A DNA stretch of 64,000 nucleotides from Thermogymnomonas acidicola JCM 13583 (GTDB lineage Archaea > Thermoplasmatota > Thermoplasmata > Thermoplasmatales > Thermoplasmataceae): assembly GCF_001316105.1 (NCBI RefSeq), contig NZ_BBCP01000004.1:62001-126000 (forward strand), read 5' to 3'. The notes under the pieces are model-generated. The model searched no databases and was not told where the DNA came from. It saw only the letters and a list, made by a program, of their open reading frames with translations. Every line of letters begins with the position of its first letter. The stretch's first letter is position 1. A program made the position numbers and the translations under genes. Shown here piece after piece: positions 47,554-57,813 of the stretch.

Positions 47554-48715
47554 TCAGCTGGCCTGAACCTCGAGCCTCCTGTAACCGTACATTATGAAGC
47601 TGTCCACCCTGTCCTCCGGGGGACACGTGCACAGCTCTGATGTCCCCGTAGCGCTTCGTTAGCTCCTCCATGGCAACCCTTGCCTCCAGCCTGGCCAGTG
47701 GAGCACCCAGGCAGAAGTGGATTCCCTCGCCGAATGCAACGTGCCTGTTCTCCTTCCTGTCGATTATGAATTCCTCTGAGTTCGGGAATACGTCCTCGTC
47801 CCTGTTGGCAGACTGCAGGTACACGAAGATGAAGTCCCCGGGCTCCACCTTCATGTCTCCTATGCGCCCCCCCTCCCTCTTGACCAGGCGCCTGGTCGAC
47901 TGCACTGGTGAGCGGTACCGCAGGACCTCCTCTATGGCCGTCGGTATAAGGGAACGCTCCTCCCTAAGCCTCTCGAACGAGCCAGGGTGCTCGGAGAATG
48001 TCACAATGGCGTTGCTCAGGAGGTTCGTGGTTGTCTCGTTGCCTGCAGCGAGGAGCAGGATGGAGAAGCCGATGATCTCCTGCCTGGTGAGGTGCTCGCC
48101 GTCGACCTCTGCCCTTATGAGGAGGCTGATCAGGTCGTCGGAGAGTGAGTGCTTCCTCTCATCTATCAGGCCCGAAAAGTACTGGGCCATCTCCCTCTCC
48201 GTGTCCATGTCCACACCGAAGCCCAGCACACGCACCAGGTTGTCGGACCACTCCTTGAACTTCTCCATGTCCCTGTCAGGGACGCCCAGGATCTTCGATA
48301 TGACGAGAACGGGCAGGGGGGGGTAAGTGAGGGCCTTCACTATGTCGAAGGTACTCCTGCCATCCACGACGTCCAGGAGGGCATTCGTTATCTTCCTGAT
48401 CTCTGGCTCGTATGATGCGATCTTCATTGGGGTGAATGCCCTGCTCACCAGGTTCCTGAGCTTGGTGTGCTTCGGCGGGTCAAGTATCAGGATGCTCGGT
48501 GATGATAGCTCGTCGAGCTGCCTCCTCATCTCCGGCGCCATGAGGTCCCTGAACTGCGAGGAGAATGTCCTGTAGTCGTCGAGTACTGCTGTGACGTCCC
48601 TGTACTTGAATATGTAGACGTTGTTGTCCTCCCTGTAGACCGGGTTTTCGCTGCGCATCTTCCGGTACCACTCGAATGGCTCTTCCCTGTAGCCGGGTAT
48701 TTCCATAGGCCACAA
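47554..48715 (-). CDS. Cytochrome P450, CYP119-like
   Basis: A soluble P450 of about 385 residues: SRAFTPMKIASYEPEIRKI, the I-helix LLLAAGNETTTNLLSNAI, EEVLRYRSPVQSTRRLVKRE (ExxR helix) and the heme loop FGEGIHFCLGAPLARLEA with the Cys ligand. A C5 for C4 near 47622 shifts the last 20 residues; the true end is IMYGYRRLEVQAS at 47554. It is monocistronic and directly followed upstream by a second P450. The substrate and redox partners are unknown. Confidence 0.92.
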
Positions 48716-48767
48716 TAACCTCCACTCTAATAACTATTATCTATATTAAAAAAAAGATATATCTATG

Positions 48768-49901
48768 TTACCTAACAACGGAGACGGGCAGGGACTTAAA
48801 GCCGTAGACGATTGTACTGCTGACCATGCTAGCGGAATCGATGTTTCCGACCCTTATTTCCCTGAACCTCTCCGTGATCTCCTCGAACGCTATCTTCGCC
48901 TCAAGCCTGGCTAGGGGGGGCACCCAGCAGTAGTGGATGCCGTTGCCGAACGCTATGTGCCTGTTTTCCTTTCTCTCTATGTTGAACTTCTCCGGCTCTT
49001 CGAATACCCTCTCATCATGGTTAGCAGACCCGATCCATGCAGTTACATAGGAGTTTGCCGGTATTGTTACGCCTCGCACAGTAACATCGGCCTTCGTCCT
49101 CCTGAACATCGACTGGACCGGAGACCTGTACCTGAGCGTCTCTTCAAGCATTCCAGGTATGAGGCTCCTGTCCGATACGACCATATCGTAGGTTCCGGGG
49201 TTCTCGTTCATGCTGTAGACCGCATTGCTTATCAGGTTCGTGGTTGTCTCGTTGCCCGCGATGAGGAGCAGGATCAGGAATCCCATCAGCTCCTGTGGTG
49301 ACAGGGGGGGCTTCCCGTCTACCTCGGAGGATATGAGCATCGAGATGAGGTCGTCTCTGGGGTCCCTCTGCCTCTCCCTTACCATCTCAGAGAAGTATGT
49401 GACCATCTCCGACATGTAGTCTCTCTGGCCCATGAACGCCTGGCCCGTGACAACGGCGTCTGACCATTCCTTGAACCTCTCCATGTGATCCCTGGGGATG
49501 CCTATTATGTCTGCAATAACCATGACAGGAAGTGGGTATGAGAAATTCCTGACGAAGTCGAACTGATCCGACTTCACTGATTCAAGGAGGGAGGTGCAAA
49601 TCTCCCTTATCTTGTCAGCCCTCTTCCCTATCCAGGCCGGGCTGAACGGCTTGCTTACAAGTGCACGGAGCCTGGTGTGCCTGGGAGGATCCAGCTGTAT
49701 TAGACTCTGCGAGAGAGGCATCTCAGCGGCCTCGTTGAGCTGCGATGAGAAGGTCTGGTGTTCGCTGAGCGCCCTTGCCACGTCCTCGTAGAGGAAGAGG
49801 TTCCAGCTGCCATCGTAACTGTCATAGTACACAGGTGAGCGGTCCCTCATCACGCGGTACTGTTCGAACGGGTTTAGCCAGTCTATGCCCTCAAAGAGCA
49901 T
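48768..49901 (-). CDS. Cytochrome P450 (second copy)
   Basis: This paralogue of the preceding P450 shares the layout: ALVSKPFSPAWIGKRADKIR, LLLIAGNETTTNLISNAV, LEETLRYRSPVQSMFRRTKA and AFGNGIHYCWVPPLARLEA. The last motif should read HYCLGAPLARLEA; a lost C followed by an extra C over 48917-48930 produces the apparent CWVPP. It spans about 377 residues and is otherwise intact. The two genes are tandem but diverged, so probably an old duplication. Start at ATG 49901. Confidence 0.9.
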   Translation of the reverse strand: MLFEGIDWLNPFEQYRVMRDRSPVYYDSYDGSWNLFLYEDVARALSEHQTFSSQLNEAAEMPLSQSLIQLDPPRHTRLRALVSKPFSPAWIGKRADKIREICTSLLESVKSDQFDFVRNFSYPLPVMVIADIIGIPRDHMERFKEWSDAVVTGQAFMGQRDYMSEMVTYFSEMVRERQRDPRDDLISMLISSEVDGKPPLSPQELMGFLILLLIAGNETTTNLISNAVYSMNENPGTYDMVVSDRSLIPGMLEETLRYRSPVQSMFRRTKADVTVRGVTIPANSYVTAWIGSANHDERVFEEPEKFNIERKENRHIAFGNGIHYCWVPPLARLEAKIAFEEITERFREIRVGNIDSASMVSSTIVYGFKSLPVSVVR

Positions 49902-50064
49902 GCGGTCAGCATGCTTAATGGGCTATTAAGCTGTTCGTTAGCTAACGAAATTTGTCACTTCTCGCGAAATCATATTCAAATGTCCTATAAATCAAGTGTC
50001 AGATGTGAGTGCCATACGTACACATGTTCGTAAATGATTTGTACCAGAATATGTTACTTAATGC

Positions 50065-50622
50065 ATGAAACCTGGACTTATTATTGTAGACGTGCTAAAC
50101 GACTTTGTCCATGGCCCCCCTGAGTACGCCGTCCTCATTATCGGTCGTGGGGGGGCCATGCGCGAGGACACTGGCATACTTCAGGAGGTCTGGCTTCCCG
50201 GTGTTCTTCGTGAACGACGCCCACATAGATGAGGATGTGGAGATGCCCCTGTGGGGGGGCCCGCATGCGATGAAGGGTAGCGAGGGGGGGCACAGGTGAT
50301 AGAGGAGCTGAGGCCCGTGGCGGGCGAGCTCGTCCTTGAGAAACACTTCTACAGCGGCTTCCAGGGCACTGAGCTGGACACACTGCTCAGGGTCAAGGGC
50401 TGTGATACGGTGTACCTGGTTGGCCTGGACGCAGACATCTGCGTGAGGCACACGGCGGCTGATGCATTCTACAGGGGGGGATACGGCATCGTTGTAGTGA
50501 GAGATGCTGTGGCCGCAAGGATCGACGGGAACTGGGAAGAGTACTTCAGGAGGGTCTACGGGGGGGCCCGGATTGTGGAGAGCAGCGAGCTGGTGCCAGA
50601 GGAGCACCTGGAGAGGGCCTGA
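50065..50622 (+). CDS. Isochorismatase/nicotinamidase-like cysteine hydrolase
   Basis: The catalytic triad context is LIIVDVLNDFVHG (Asp), ELVLEKHFYSGFQGTELD (Lys) and VYLVGLDADICVRHTAADA (Cys), with FVNDAHIDEDVEM likely binding metal. Shifts at 50117-50125, 50146-50153 and 50285-50292 break the first half. Length is about 180 residues after repair. Family members hydrolyse nicotinamide, isochorismate or related amides; which is not clear. AT-rich sequence upstream with TTACTTAATG suggests a leaderless start at 50065. Confidence 0.85.
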
Positions 50623-50648
50623 ACCTCCCGCAGCGCCACCGTGATCCC

Positions 50649-50657
50649 TTATAATAC
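50649..50657 (+). promoter_or_regulatory. TATA box of the SDR gene
   Basis: TTATAATAC lies about 20-27 bases before the two candidate ATG codons at 50670 and 50676, indicating a leaderless transcript. Confidence 0.5.
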
Positions 50658-50669
50658 AGGTTTCACCTC

Positions 50670-51439
50670 ATGAGCATGGACCTAAACCTCAGGGGGAAGT
50701 TGCTGTCGTGACAGGTGGAACCGGTGGCATAGGTGCTGCTGTTATGAAGGCCCTCAGGGACGAGGGTGCACACCCTGTATCGGTATCCAACACTGAACCC
50801 ACGGAAAGGGTACCAGGTGCTGAATACATAAATGGAGATATCACGGACAGAGGTGCAGTCTTGGGGGCCGTGTCAGAGATCAAGGAGAGCATGGGGAAGG
50901 TGGACATACTTGTGAACGCCGCCGGCATAGAGGAGTACGCACCGGTGCACCTGACGGACGAGGCAATGTTCAGGAGGGTAATGGATGTCAATGTCACAGG
51001 GGGGGCGTTCCTTATGATCAGGGAGGTGCTTCCCCTTATGGAGCAGGGTGTCATTATCAATGTGGCCTCTGTCCAGTCATTTTCGGCCACGAGGAACGCC
51101 GCTGCTTATGTCACCAGCAAGCACGCCCTCCTTGGCCTCACCAGATCCGTTGCCCTTGACTACGGGCCCAGGATAAGGTGCCTGGCTGTCTGCCCCCCCG
51201 GGACGGTAGACACGCCCCCCCTGGTGAGGAAAGCCGCTGTACTTGAGGTGGGAAACAGCGAGGACAGGGTGGCAGAGAAGATATCAGAGTGGGGGGGCAG
51301 GGCCCACCTGACCGGCAGGATAGGCAGGCCTGAGGAGGTGGGCAAGGTCATAGCATTCCTGTGCAGCGATGCCGCATCCTTCATGACCGGATCCGCAGTC
51401 ATGGTCGATGGGGGGGCCTCCTCTCCTACATACCCATAA
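50670..51439 (+). CDS. Short-chain dehydrogenase/reductase
   Basis: A classical SDR: the dinucleotide motif VVTGGTGGIGAAVMKALRD is followed by DILVNAAGIEEYAPVHL (NNAG-type), INVASVQSFSATRNAAAYV with catalytic Ser then AYVTSKHALLGL with Tyr-Lys, and the C-terminal FLCSDAASFMTGSAVMVDGG. The first 13 codons are in another frame because of a missing base near 50698. It is about 250 residues. Substrate is not predictable. VSNTEPTERV after the second strand hints at NADP or mixed preference. Confidence 0.88.
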
Positions 51440-51529
51440 GCACCCCGGAGGTGCGGTGATGGCTGCCTGTGTCCAGATAAAGGGGGGGTTTTCCTGAATG
51501 CTGCCTGCACATGGGGGGGATATGCGGCA

Positions 51530-52257
51530 TCAGGATCTCATGATCTCCCTTATCTTTGTGATGAGAGTGGAGGCATTCTTCGGTGCCATGGCCCTGTAGT
51601 CGTTGTTGAAGTAAACGTAGACGGCGCGTGGCGATGCTCCAACGATCTCCCTGGCCAGCCCCAGGAGCCTCTCGTCCGAATAATCCGTGGCGTAGCCCTG
51701 CTGATCCCCGTGCATCCTTATGTAGAGGACGCTGTCTTCGAAAAGGACGAATGGCATCCTTTCAGAGCTCACTGCTGCCACGTGTATGCCCTGGGCTATC
51801 AGATCTCCCGCTGCCTTTCCCTCCAACCAGGACCTGTGCCTGAACTCCACAACATTCTCATAACGCCTGTCCAGCAAACCTATGATGGCAGACAGGTTCT
51901 CATCGCTGTACCTGAAAGATGGCGGGAACTGGAAGAGTATGCAGCCCAGCTTCCCCCCCCGAGCAGGCCCACTGTGGAATAGAAGTCACTGATGGCCTCT
52001 TGCACACCACGCATCCTGCCCTCATGGGTTATGGACCTGTGAGCCTTCACGCTGTAAATGAAGCCTTCCGGTGCGGCCCTAGCCCACCTCCTCACGCTCT
52101 CCCTCCTGGGAAAGGTGTAGAAGGAGGAGTTGATCTCCACGGTATCGAAGCGGGAGGAGTAGAACTGGAACCACCTGGACTTCGGCATGCCCTCTGGATA
52201 GAATAAGCCAGACCAGTGGTTGTAGAACCATCCTGAGCAGCCCACCCTGATCTCCAC
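51530..52257 (-). CDS. DUF72 family protein
   Basis: TIM-barrel-like DUF72: VEIRVGCSGWFYNHWSGLFY, SSRFDTVEINSSFYTFPRR and FIYSVKAHRSITHEGR match the N-terminus; NVVEFRHRSWLEGKAAGDLI, SVLYIRMHGDQQGYATDYSD and VYVYFNNDYRAMAPKNA match the C-terminus. A C8-type tract at 51951-51959 splits it. GTG at 52257 is chosen; an ATG 30 bases upstream would add ten residues. The biochemical function of the family is unknown. Confidence 0.87.
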
Positions 52258-52452
52258 GTAAAGCCAGTGCCTTGGATGTATTTCCATCTTTCTGGAACAA
52301 CCGGCTCTGGAAGCGGTGCAGTTATATGGCAATGGGCAAGGCAACGGGCACGCCTGTGAAGCAGGCCATTGCAGTTATATGAGGTGGTGCTGCCGTCAGC
52401 CGCGCCTCCACCATTCCGCCGGTTAAGTATATTTTGTGATCACCATACCTGC

Positions 52453-52939
52453 ATGTATATGCCCGGCAGGCAGCTGAAGCTCTTTGAAGACGAGACTCCC
52501 GGTGAGTGCGTCTTCTGCTCCATCGCACAGGGAAAGGTGGAGAGCGTAACGGTGTATTCAGATCCGAGGTTCGTGGTGTTCCTGGACAGGAGCCCGCTGT
52601 TCAAGGGCCACCTCCTTGTCATACCGAGGGCGCACGTGGAGAACTTCGACAGTGTGCCACCAGAGATAGAGGGATCCATACTGGGCGTGGCCAGGGCTGC
52701 TTCGCTAGCGTTGCAGAGGTCCTCCACTGCGATGGCACATTCATTGCGATAAACAACAAGGTGAGCCAGACTGTCCCTCACCTCCATGTGCATGTCGTGC
52801 CCAGGAGGCACAAGGACGGCCTAAGGGGGGCTTCTTCTGGCCCAGGGAGAGCTACGCGGAGGGAGAGGCTGAAAGGATAGGGAAGGAGATTTCCGATGCC
52901 ATGGGATCCATCATGGGCGGGAACGGACGAAAGCGCTGA
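52453..52939 (+). CDS. HIT family nucleotide hydrolase-like protein
   Basis: The N-terminal CVFCSIAQGKVESVTVYSD gives a zinc-type Cys pair and the conserved helix; RSPLFKGHLLVIPRAHVENF follows. The histidine triad VPHLHVHVVPRRHKDGL comes after a shift near 52715, in the frame with EVLHCDGTFIAINNKV. The repaired end stops at TGA 52937-52939. HIT proteins hydrolyse or transfer nucleotides (ApnA, AMP-lysine). A TATA-like TTAAGTATATTTTG lies 25-40 bases upstream. Confidence 0.88.
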
Positions 52940-53399
52940 TAGCCCGTGATCCCAAGTCCACCAGTGCAACTATGCAGAGGGACTTCCTGTAAGGATGCCC
53001 ACCATATGCCGATCCCTTTCTCCCCAGCCCGATCCTGCCCCCCCAAGCTTGTCATGAGTTCAGGGTACGCACCGAATGTCCTGGAAAATGACCAGGCCGT
53101 TCGTATTGTGCGTGTCCGAGGTTATAACGGCAGATGGATCCACAAACCCCCCCAGTAACTAAAACGTCACTTCATTGAATGTGCAGGAATCGGATTTCCC
53201 GGTTCCGCACGAAAATGCCGGAACCAGGTGACTCTAGACCACAGGAATGCAGTGTTTGCCATCTGCTGTCCTTTTTACCGCTTCACCCCCCCCAGCACGC
53301 TGTTGTCACCGATATCCCAGGAGACGGATCCACAGGCCCCCTTTTCCCAAGGCCCACTGGATGGACGGGCAGCATTCAGTGCCTGGGAGCCGCAGAAGA
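52940..53399. other. Intergenic region, no gene seen
   Basis: About 460 bases between the HIT gene and tRNA-Arg. No coherent protein frame is visible. It contains TCGGATTTCCCGGTTCCGC at 53190-53208, similar to a segment in the gap at 22754-23057, and several C6-C7 tracts. It may carry the tRNA terminator and otherwise nothing recognisable. Confidence 0.35.
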
Positions 53400-53474
53400 C
53401 GGGCCCGGTGGGATTTGAACCCACGGTCACCGACTTAGAAGGACGGTGCCTTATCCAAACTAGGCCACGGGCCC
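53400..53474 (-). tRNA. tRNA-Arg (anticodon TCT)
   Basis: Reading the minus strand, the acceptor GGGCCCG pairs with CGGGCCC; D arm GCCTAGTTTGGATAAGGC; anticodon stem-loop CCGTCCTTCTAAGTCGG with TCT at positions 34-36; T arm CGTGGGTTCAAATCCCACC. One U-U mismatch in the anticodon stem is noted. No intron, no encoded CCA. The anticodon reads AGA/AGG arginine codons, heavily used in this GC-rich genome (AGG is very common). Confidence 0.95.
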
Positions 53475-53622
53475 GTGACTGTAAGTTTAAGTCGTGACTT
53501 TAACTTTTCGTCCTCCGGCGCGTATTTCCCGCAGTGAAATGGGGGGGATTTCAGCAAGACTGGGAGGCGAGTTCTCCGCCTGGCGATCCAAAAGGACATT
53601 TACAACGTGCACATATTAATGC

Positions 53623-53853
53623 GTGTACGAGGTGGAACTCAGGATAAGCGAGGAGGAGATGCCTGGCATAGATGCCATCCTGCTACCGGACATGGGTACC
53701 GAGGTGGGCAGGTCAAAGGTATCGCTACGGAGGGATGGGGGGGAAAGTATTTACGTTTCACTTCGATGCCCAGACAGGAGTTCGCTCCGGGCTTCCTTGG
53801 GCATGTTGACAAGGTTGCTTATCACTGTAAAGAGGGTATATGAGGAGGTTTAG
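53623..53853 (+). CDS. pcc1: KEOPS complex subunit Pcc1
   Basis: A 76-residue protein with the Pcc1/CTAG plan: YEVELRISEEEMPGIDAILL, then RSKVSLRRDGGESIYVSLRC and RSSLRASLGMLTRLLITVKR. Pcc1 is the dimerisation subunit of KEOPS, which makes t6A in tRNA. GTG at 53623 starts it. One Gly of DGG may be false. Prefoldin beta follows five bases later, an order often seen in archaea. Confidence 0.85.
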   Translation: MYEVELRISEEEMPGIDAILLPDMGTEVGRSKVSLRRDGGESIYVSLRCPDRSSLRASLGMLTRLLITVKRVYEEV

Positions 53854-53858
53854 AAGAG

Positions 53859-54227
53859 ATGGAACCGAATCTCAGCACGTATATACAGAACCAGATAAGG
53901 CAGGCGCAGCAGCTTGAGACCCAGATAGAGCAGATAGCCACCCAGAGGTACCAGCTTGACCTGAGGGTCAAGGAGATCGAGAAGACGCTGAAGGAACTCG
54001 AGAAGGTGCCTGAGGGTGTTCCTGTGTACAAGAACCTCGGCACCGTGATGTACCAGGTGCAGGACAAGAAGACCGTTGTGGACGAGCTAACTGAACAGAA
54101 GGAACTCACGGAGATCAGGCTGAAGACGCTTGAGAAACAGCAGAAGGCCCTTGAGGACAAGTACAAGGAACTTGAAGGCCTGATCAAGCAGAGAATGGAA
54201 GACCTTAGAAAGGGTGGACAGCAGTAG
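53859..54227 (+). CDS. pfdB: Prefoldin subunit beta
   Basis: The chaperone subunit is a helical hairpin with two coiled coils (QIRQAQQLETQIEQIATQRY and LKTLEKQQKALEDKYKELEG) around a beta turn VPVYKNLGTVMYQVQDKKTV. About 122 residues, intact. Prefoldin beta pairs with alpha to deliver unfolded proteins to the thermosome. The stop TAG directly abuts the ATG of mptA. Confidence 0.94.
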   Translation: MEPNLSTYIQNQIRQAQQLETQIEQIATQRYQLDLRVKEIEKTLKELEKVPEGVPVYKNLGTVMYQVQDKKTVVDELTEQKELTEIRLKTLEKQQKALEDKYKELEGLIKQRMEDLRKGGQQ

Positions 54228-55142
54228 ATGCAGATACCGGATGTACAGTCGCAGACCCCACACTTCAGGATCCCCCATCCAGCAGGTGGGAGTCAGGGGG
54301 GGAGTTCAGGCACCAGTGACCCTGGTCAGGGGGGGAGGGAAGAGGATACCAGCCTTCGTTTCCTTTGACGCGTTCGTTGGCATACCCGGGGGGGAAAGGA
54401 GGGGGGGTGCAGACCTTTCAAGGCTGCTCGAGGCCATAGGTGCAGTGGTGTCTTCGGAGCACAGTGGCCTTGAGTCCCTCTCGGGGGGGAGGGTGTGCAT
54501 GGAGATCATGGAGAGGATGCCATACGCCACAGGCATAGATGTGACGGTTGCATCGAACTACTTCAGGGAACGTGACCGTGGCGCCGGATCTTACGTGAAG
54601 TACGAGCTCCTGGGGGGGGAGACAAGGCTATCGGGTGATGGTGAATTCTCAAGGCTCGGTGTTACTGTCCTGACCATGAATGCGTGCCCATGCGCCATGG
54701 AGACCACCAGGCCCTGGTACTGGACGCCAGGCCGGAGCTATCGGATGCACTGAGGGAAATGCCTTCAGTCACGCACAACCAGAGGAACAGGGTCAGGGTC
54801 ATCACGCAGGTATCCGAGGAACACCAGGTTGAGGCTGACGACCTCATAGACACCGTGGAGGGGGGGGTTGTTGGTGGAGCCCTGCTTTCCGTGCTGAAGA
54901 GGATGGACGAGGGGGGGAAGTTCGTTTACAGGGCCCACAGCAGGCCAATGTTCGTGGAGGACATAGTGAGGGAAGTGGCGGCATCACTGGCAGAGAGGTT
55001 CAGGGACATGCCTGACAGTTACACGCTTGAGGTCAGTTCGGAGAGCGATGAGAGCATACACCCCCCCCACAACGCCTACGCACGTATCAGCACAACATAC
55101 GGTGAAATAAGGAACATTGGGAGGGAAGGCCTCAGAGTGTGA
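54228..55142 (+). CDS. mptA: GTP cyclohydrolase MptA (FolE2 family)
   Basis: The archaeal GTP cyclohydrolase that begins pterin synthesis, with IPDVQSQTPHFRIPIQQVG and GVRG, FVSFDAFVGIPGG, ADLSRLLEAIGAV, then TMNACPCAME with the metal Cys pair, THNQRNRVRVITQVSEEHQ, ALLSVLKRMDEGG, RPMFVEDIVREV and SSESDESIHPPHNAYARI (false Pro). A shift near 54690 separates the halves; several G7 tracts add Gly residues. It is the upstream partner of MptD (7.8 kb). Its 3' end overlaps the convergent MBL gene by 11 bases. Confidence 0.92.
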
Positions 55143-55746
55143 CCGTCTCCCCCCCGTGGCCCGGGAGTACGGTGTAGCCCTTGTACTGCATTATCTTCTT
55201 CCTGGACTCCTCAGCCTTCTGCATGTCCAGGGTGAATGTCCTGTTAACCTCGAGCCTCCCGTTCCTTGTGTACACTGCATCGCCAACGACGATGGCCTTC
55301 TCGCCCTCAACTATGAACGAAGTGCTCCCTGGCGTGTGGCCAGGGGGGGTCTCGAGTAGCGTTATGCCCTCAATCTCTAGCTTTGAGAAGTCCTTGGCGG
55401 AAGTGACAGGCTTCACGGACGAGAGGGAGGCCACGAGCCTGGAGAGTATCGATCTGGAAGGCGTCATCTTCTCCCTGCCGGCCACCACGGCGATCTCGAG
55501 GGGGCTGCAGTATATCTCCGGGCTGAAGGCCTCCTCGATGTCCCTGAGGCCGCCTATGTGGTCCGGGTGGTAGTGAGTTATCAAGACGTGCGTGGGCTGC
55601 TGGCCCAGCCTCCGGAAGTACTCCACCACTCTCCTACCGGAGCCACGGGTTCCGGCGTCGAAGAGCACCGTGTCCTTGCCGTTGCGGTACACGTAGCACC
55701 TTGCCATGGTGCCGTCTATGGCCTCGATCCTCTCGGTAACCTTCAT
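55132..55746 (-). CDS. MBL-fold metallohydrolase
   Basis: An intact beta-lactamase-fold hydrolase of 204 residues: THVLITHYHPDHIGGLRDIE carries the HxHxDH motif, LLETPPGHTPGSTSFIVEGE supplies a metal His, AIVVGDAVYTRNG the bridging Asp, and VLPGHGGETVTL the last His. Related enzymes include glyoxalase II-like and quorum-type hydrolases. Substrate unknown. Its stop codon region overlaps the mptA end and its start overlaps the ribH stop (ATGA-like at 55743-55746). Confidence 0.9.
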   Translation of the reverse strand: MKVTERIEAIDGTMARCYVYRNGKDTVLFDAGTRGSGRRVVEYFRRLGQQPTHVLITHYHPDHIGGLRDIEEAFSPEIYCSPLEIAVVAGREKMTPSRSILSRLVASLSSVKPVTSAKDFSKLEIEGITLLETPPGHTPGSTSFIVEGEKAIVVGDAVYTRNGRLEVNRTFTLDMQKAEESRKKIMQYKGYTVLPGHGGETVTL

Positions 55747-56150
55747 AGTTCAGACAGCCTCTTGACCATCTTCACAACGCTCTCCACAGCGTCACGTGCC
55801 TTCTCGATCCTGGCCTGGGCCTGGAGCCTTGTCTCCCCCGGCCCAGTTATGCCCAGGGCCACTGGCTTACCGAACTCCACCATGAGGTCCTCAATCTTCC
55901 TGGCAGCGTTCTGCATTATGACCTCGTCATGGTTGGTCTCGCCCTTGATCACGGCACCCAGCGTGACGATGCCGTCCACATCCTTCCTCTCGATGAGCCT
56001 CCGCACAGCCAGCGGGATCTCGAATGTCCCGGGCACCTTAACGACGTGCGTCACGTTTGCGCCCAGGAACTGTGCGTGCTCCTTCGCCCTCTCGAGCATC
56101 ATCATGGTTATGTCGTAGTTGTATTCTGACACCACAATGGCTATGTTCAT
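55743..56150 (-). CDS. ribH: 6,7-dimethyl-8-ribityllumazine synthase
   Basis: The penultimate step of riboflavin synthesis. The sequence NIAIVVSEYNYDITMMMLER, VTHVVKVPGTFEIPLAVRRL, DGIVTLGAVIKGETNHDEVI (catalytic His region) and PVALGITGPGETRLQAQARI is complete, about 135 residues. ATG at 56150 is chosen. It follows ribC and the RibB-RibL gene on the same strand as a riboflavin operon. Confidence 0.95.
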   Translation of the reverse strand: MNIAIVVSEYNYDITMMMLERAKEHAQFLGANVTHVVKVPGTFEIPLAVRRLIERKDVDGIVTLGAVIKGETNHDEVIMQNAARKIEDLMVEFGKPVALGITGPGETRLQAQARIEKARDAVESVVKMVKRLSEL

Positions 56151-56160
56151 TCCAAACACC

Positions 56161-56649
<489 letters not shown>

Positions 56650-56653
<4 letters not shown>

Positions 56654-57759
56654 GAGCCATCACCGACCAGCTGCAGTATCCTCTTCCTCACATCCGAGGA
56701 GCTCTCCACGTCCGGGTTAGAGTACTTGGATATCCTCACCACCCTGGTGTTCAGACCCAAAGCCCTGCAGTTCCTCTCTATCTCTGCCTCGCTGAACTTC
56801 TGGTCGTAGCCCAGCGTTATGATGTCTGGCCTCACCTCGACCACGGTCCTGTAAATATCCCCCCCTCATGGCCAAGGATTGCCACGTCGACCATCCTGAG
56901 CTCCGAAATTATCTCCAGCCTGATCCTCTCATTGAACACGAGCCTCTTGCCGTTTTTCCTTGCCGTGCTGTCCCTTGCCACCACCACGTACAGTTCGTCC
57001 CCGAGCTTCTTACTCTCCCTCAGAAAGTGAAGGTGGCCTGGGTGCAGTATGTCGAAGACCCCCCGTGGCCATTACCCTGACCATCTGCCACTCCTCTACT
57101 ATCGCCTTCCCTTCTATAAATTTTAGCGAGTTCTGCGATGCGAATGCCATGGCCTCCTCCTTGGTCATCGACCTCCCGGTATCGCTCAGCATCTCCACTA
57201 TCGTTGCAGACGGGATCAGGCCGGCGGACTCGACGAGGTAGGTGCTCAGCTCGGTGTGCCCCCTCCTCCTACCGAAATAGCCCTCCCGTGCTATAAGGAG
57301 TATCACATGGCCCGGGCTCCTGAAGCGCCTGGCGAACTCCACTGTTGCCCTCTCGCCGAACTCCTCCAGCTCGCCGAGGAACCTGGCGAACTCCGATATG
57401 GTCAGGGCCTGTCCACGTCCGGTATTCCGGTGAACGTGTTCCTGTGGTTTACCGTGAGTGAGAAGGAGCTGTTCCTGTCATATTTTAGATCGGATGCATC
57501 GAGCAGGATGTCGGGCACCAGGGAAGAGGTCCTCAGGACGTCCTCCAGGTACGGTAGACCAATGGCGGAGGCCATCTCCTCGGTCACCGTGGTGCATATG
57601 AGGCCGCCCCCCCGTACTTCCTCATGAACCTGACCTTTTCAGGAGTGATGAACTGGGAGGCGAACACTATGTCCGTCTCTCTCTCCCTCCCGTCGAAGTC
57701 GTAGACGAGGACTGGCCTCCCGGCCTGAGTTCCTCCGCTATCTCTGTGAGCATAGGCAT
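56650..57759 (-). CDS. RibB-RibL: DHBP synthase joined in frame to archaeal FAD synthetase
   Basis: The first domain is 3,4-dihydroxy-2-butanone-4-phosphate synthase: [16 protein letters not shown]-like acidic start, [54 protein letters not shown] and [20 protein letters not shown]. With no stop, the frame continues through [20 protein letters not shown] into a nucleotidyltransferase domain: [15 protein letters not shown] (HxGH), [34 protein letters not shown] and [11 protein letters not shown]. This matches archaeal RibL. Shifts near 57608, 57720, 57402, 57060 and 56860 damage both parts. The join itself has no tract, so a true fusion is plausible. Confidence 0.83.
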
Positions 57760-57775
57760 GGATGCCGGGGGGGAT

Positions 57776-57791
57776 GGTTATAAATATGTGG
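57776..57791. promoter_or_regulatory. Shared divergent promoter for RibB-RibL and the GNAT gene
   Basis: GGTTATAAATATGTGG has a TATA box readable on both strands (TTATAAATA and its complement). It sits about 20-25 bases from the minus-strand ATG at 57759 and about 25-30 bases from the plus-strand ATG at 57814, spacing that suits leaderless transcripts in both directions. Confidence 0.5.
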
Positions 57792-57813
57792 GTAGATACT
57801 CATTTTTTGGTAA

